Positions 62,518-64,000 of a DNA stretch of 64,000 nucleotides are shown here, piece by piece (the first letter of the stretch is position 1; every line of letters begins with the position of its first letter). A program made the translations under genes and the position numbers. The stretch covers positions 124,001 through 188,000 of the forward strand of contig CAVTFD010000033.1 of NCBI GenBank assembly GCA_963733945.1, read 5' to 3'. Source of the stretch: AP-15 sp963733945. GTDB lineage: Bacteria > Pseudomonadota > Alphaproteobacteria > ATCC43930 > CGMCC-115725. The notes under the pieces are model-generated. The model was not told where the DNA came from. It made no database searches and saw only the letters and a program-made list of their open reading frames with translations.

Positions 62518-63117
62518 TTATTTGTAACCATAAAAACCTCCAGTATCTCCACCAGCCCAACATCCATTTTTGCATGCAGGAAACCGAGAATTGCATAAAT
62601 GTTTAAAGATTGGAGCACTAATATCGTTATTTTCATATCCCTGCGGTTGAAATATCCTACCATTATATCTCCCGTTTATGCCATCAATTATTCCCATTAC
62701 ATAAACATTGCCAACGGAGTAACTACTTCCTGCTTCAGAATATGAATAACAAGCGATGGCACCCTTGGACGGAAGAGTCGGTATATTTTCATTATTCTTA
62801 AGAAATTTGGCTATTCGTCCGTTTGGGTCTGATAACAGACCTGTGTCAAGATAAAATTTAAACAATTTTTTTGTACTCTCCAAATCACTGGTGATCGCTT
62901 TCTCCACTAAAGAGGCTTGATGCGTCTTTTGTTCTAACTGCAATTCTTCAGCGTTTTTGAGTTTCTCAACTGCTAATTGATTGCTGGCTTGCATGTAACT
63001 TACGACAAGATTGCCCACAAATGCTATTAACGCAGCAAATATGCTGGCTAATATCGCCCAATCTATACTCCTAGGTCGCGCGGTGGGTTGCGTTTGCGGG
63101 TGATCTTCCTCGGCCAT
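62518..63117 (-). CDS. A+T-rich membrane protein with coiled coil, foreign origin
   Basis: The 199-residue protein has one membrane helix (about 21-42, ILASIFAALIAFVGNLVVSY), a coiled-coil-like helix (about 45-85) and a C-terminal domain with SVGNVYVMGIIDGINGRYNG, then four cysteines and a Gly-rich end (CWAGGDTGGFYGYK). Its codons are much richer in A and T than anything else in the window, a mark of recent transfer. The C-terminal domain faintly recalls Rap1a/Tai-type immunity domains, but this is only a visual guess. It replaced most of higB. Confidence 0.7.
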   Translation of the reverse strand: MAEEDHPQTQPTARPRSIDWAILASIFAALIAFVGNLVVSYMQASNQLAVEKLKNAEELQLEQKTHQASLVEKAITSDLESTKKLFKFYLDTGLLSDPNGRIAKFLKNNENIPTLPSKGAIACYSYSEAGSSYSVGNVYVMGIIDGINGRYNGRIFQPQGYENNDISAPIFKHLCNSRFPACKNGCWAGGDTGGFYGYK

Positions 63118-63143
63118 TACGGGACCATCCTAATTTCAGTTAT

Positions 63144-63698
63144 GTGTCTGGGCTGGTTCTATTCCCTGATATCGTTCGCAGACCCACTTCCATGTGGACG
63201 GCCGCTCGGCTGTTTTCCAGGAGGCACTCTGCGGCTCCGCACCGATGGCAGACCCGAAGCCTCGAGGTTGTTCGGACGGAGCCGGGAAACCTCCTGGCGT
63301 CGAACAGCTTTAGCCGGTTCGCGGTAGCGGCGGGCCTGCCGCCTCTTAACAACGGCTTTCTGACCTACGACAACCTCTTCTGGCCCGGCGGGTCGCCGCC
63401 GACGGCCACCGACTACCCAATCGGTGGCGGGTTTTTGGACATCTACGGGCTGCTCTTCGAGATCGGTGGCGGGCGGGTCGTGAACTTCTGGAGCAACGGC
63501 GATCTCGGCAGCGACGTCGATTACGGCGTCGCCGTCGCGACCTCGGCGATGTCGCTCGATTACGTCAGTGGCGACGTGACGGTTCCGGAGCCTGGTTCGC
63601 TGGCCCTGCTCGTGGCCGGCATCGCCCTTTTCGCCGCCATCCGCCGCCTCCAGCCGGTCTGTGGCGCGCGCCAGGGTCATTCCGGAAAAGTCCGATAA
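63144..63698 (+). pseudogene. Truncated PEP-CTERM protein
   Basis: From about 63294 to 63650 the frame reads NSFSRFAVAAGLPPLNNGFL, YPIGGGFLDIYGLLFEIGGG, SNGDLGSDVDYGVAVAT and the C-terminal anchor VPEPGSLALLVAGIALFAAI, with RR at the end: a PEP-CTERM sorting signal. Codons before about 63294 do not look like a signal peptide and seem unrelated, so the N-terminus is lost. The end runs into a GNAT start remnant instead of stopping after RR. No exosortase gene is in the window. Confidence 0.65.
63645..63680 (-). pseudogene. Start remnant of the GNAT gene
   Basis: The minus strand reads MTLARATDRLEA, matching MTLAHGTDRLES of the intact GNAT gene. Similarity stops after about 12 codons, where the PEP-CTERM gene takes over. 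The bases over the start match at 24 of 28. Confidence 0.6.
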
Positions 63699-63887
63699 GG
63701 CCCTTTAAAAAATCCCGGAATGGGAGCTCTGGAAAATGAGGCAGTTTTGCGCGTAATCCCGGATTCTCGGACGCTCTCTCGGCGGATTTGAACGCGGTAA
63801 TTGCAAATGATATAGTCACCAGGCGAAAATCAGGGGGGCGGTCGAGTCACTGCGCCACGGCAACCCTCTGTATGATGCGGGAGATAA

Positions 63888-64000
63888 ATGTTGGCAAAAA
63901 AGCGCGTTTTCCTGAGCTTCCGCGCGGAGGACAAAAATCAGGTCAACGGTCTTCGGTTGCTTGCTGTAAATGACAAATTCGACATCGAATTTTACGACGA
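63888..64000 (+). CDS. TIR-like (MTH538/ThsB-type) protein, N-terminus only
   Basis: An open frame begins at ATG 63888 after GGGAG and leaves the window at 64000. Its 37 codons read MLAKKRVFLSFRAEDKNQV, NGLRLLAVNDKFDIEFYD. RVFLSFRAEDK and the spaced DKFDIEFYD match the first strands of the MTH538/ThsB-like TIR fold, which is found in antiphage systems such as Thoeris as signal-producing proteins. The active site, usually further on, lies beyond the window. The surroundings (orphan antitoxin, foreign A+T-rich gene) suit a defence island. Confidence 0.6.
   Translation, partial: MLAKKRVFLSFRAEDKNQVNGLRLLAVNDKFDIEFYD

Noticed and set aside
1..64000. CRISPR arrays
   Set aside because: I looked for regularly spaced repeats of 23-40 bases and found none; the only periodic array is the 21-bp AACCGGGAATT one, which has no spacers of the right size.

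Overview
The window is about 65% G+C chromosomal DNA that reads as an alphaproteobacterium, probably of the Rhodospirillales type. The grounds are a SAM-II riboswitch before metZ, a methylsuccinyl-CoA dehydrogenase with the long N-terminal extension of the ethylmalonyl-CoA pathway, a twin-membrane HIG1 protein next to a cobalamin adenosyltransferase, a DUF4743 NUDIX protein, FNR/FixK boxes, and tandem CaiB-type CoA transferases mixed with glutathione S-transferases. No 16S rRNA gene is present, so this placement is inference.

Layout. 1-1.9 kb: a dead IS5-family element, a PAS/LOV-like gene remnant and tRNA-Glu. 2-10.5 kb: bluB, DUF72, tRNA-Thr, a STAS/metallo-beta-lactamase fusion followed by an anti-sigma-type ATPase, a NUDIX-ACT pair, mcd, HIG1 and a frameshifted cobalamin adenosyltransferase. 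10.6-17.7 kb: a Rieske oxygenase, a PPOX-fold protein and a low-oxygen/stress block (PPK2, DUF202, Hsp20, triple BON, BCAM0308-like, CBS) with three FNR-type boxes. 17.7-23 kb: CaiB-GST-CaiB, an M20 amidohydrolase and another GST. 23-36 kb: periplasmic redox genes (lipoprotein, cytochrome b561, metallophosphoesterase, cupredoxin), ilvD, a peptide-type binding protein, a BT1 transporter, RidA, an adenylate cyclase with TPRs, a methyltransferase and a GNAT. 36-42.5 kb: a second Rieske oxygenase, a polytopic membrane protein, a UGA-containing SelW-like gene, modBC and a VOC protein. 42.5-49.3 kb: SAM-II riboswitch and metZ, lpd, a universal stress protein, DUF4239, pgk and CBS-BON. 49.3-56.2 kb: hyuA, GST, a MetE-like protein, an MFS transporter and creA. 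56.2-64 kb: a rearranged region in which emrA/emrB-like genes and a Kir-type potassium channel lie between divergent direct repeats, followed by a GNAT, a higA whose higB is reduced to a short tail, an A+T-rich membrane gene, a broken PEP-CTERM gene, and the start of a TIR-like gene that runs off the right end.

The strongest unusual signal is at 39189-39407 on the minus strand. It is a complete SelW/Rdx-type gene, missed by ordinary ORF calling because the second redox residue of CxxC is an in-frame TGA. It has a strong ribosome binding site and a compact GC-rich hairpin at the spacing expected of a bacterial SECIS. Four otherwise well-conserved genes (cobalamin adenosyltransferase, a GNAT, DUF4239 and the Kir channel) each carry one frameshift. 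Either the assembly has indel errors or several genes here are freshly broken; raw reads would tell.

Working together: BluB (lower ligand of B12) and the adenosyltransferase would supply the coenzyme for the B12-dependent mutases that act around Mcd. Molybdate uptake by ModBC would suit molybdoenzymes. The FNR boxes tie the chaperone, BON and CBS genes to oxygen limitation. The Rieske, CoA-transferase, GST and VOC genes suggest catabolism of aromatic or other xenobiotic compounds.
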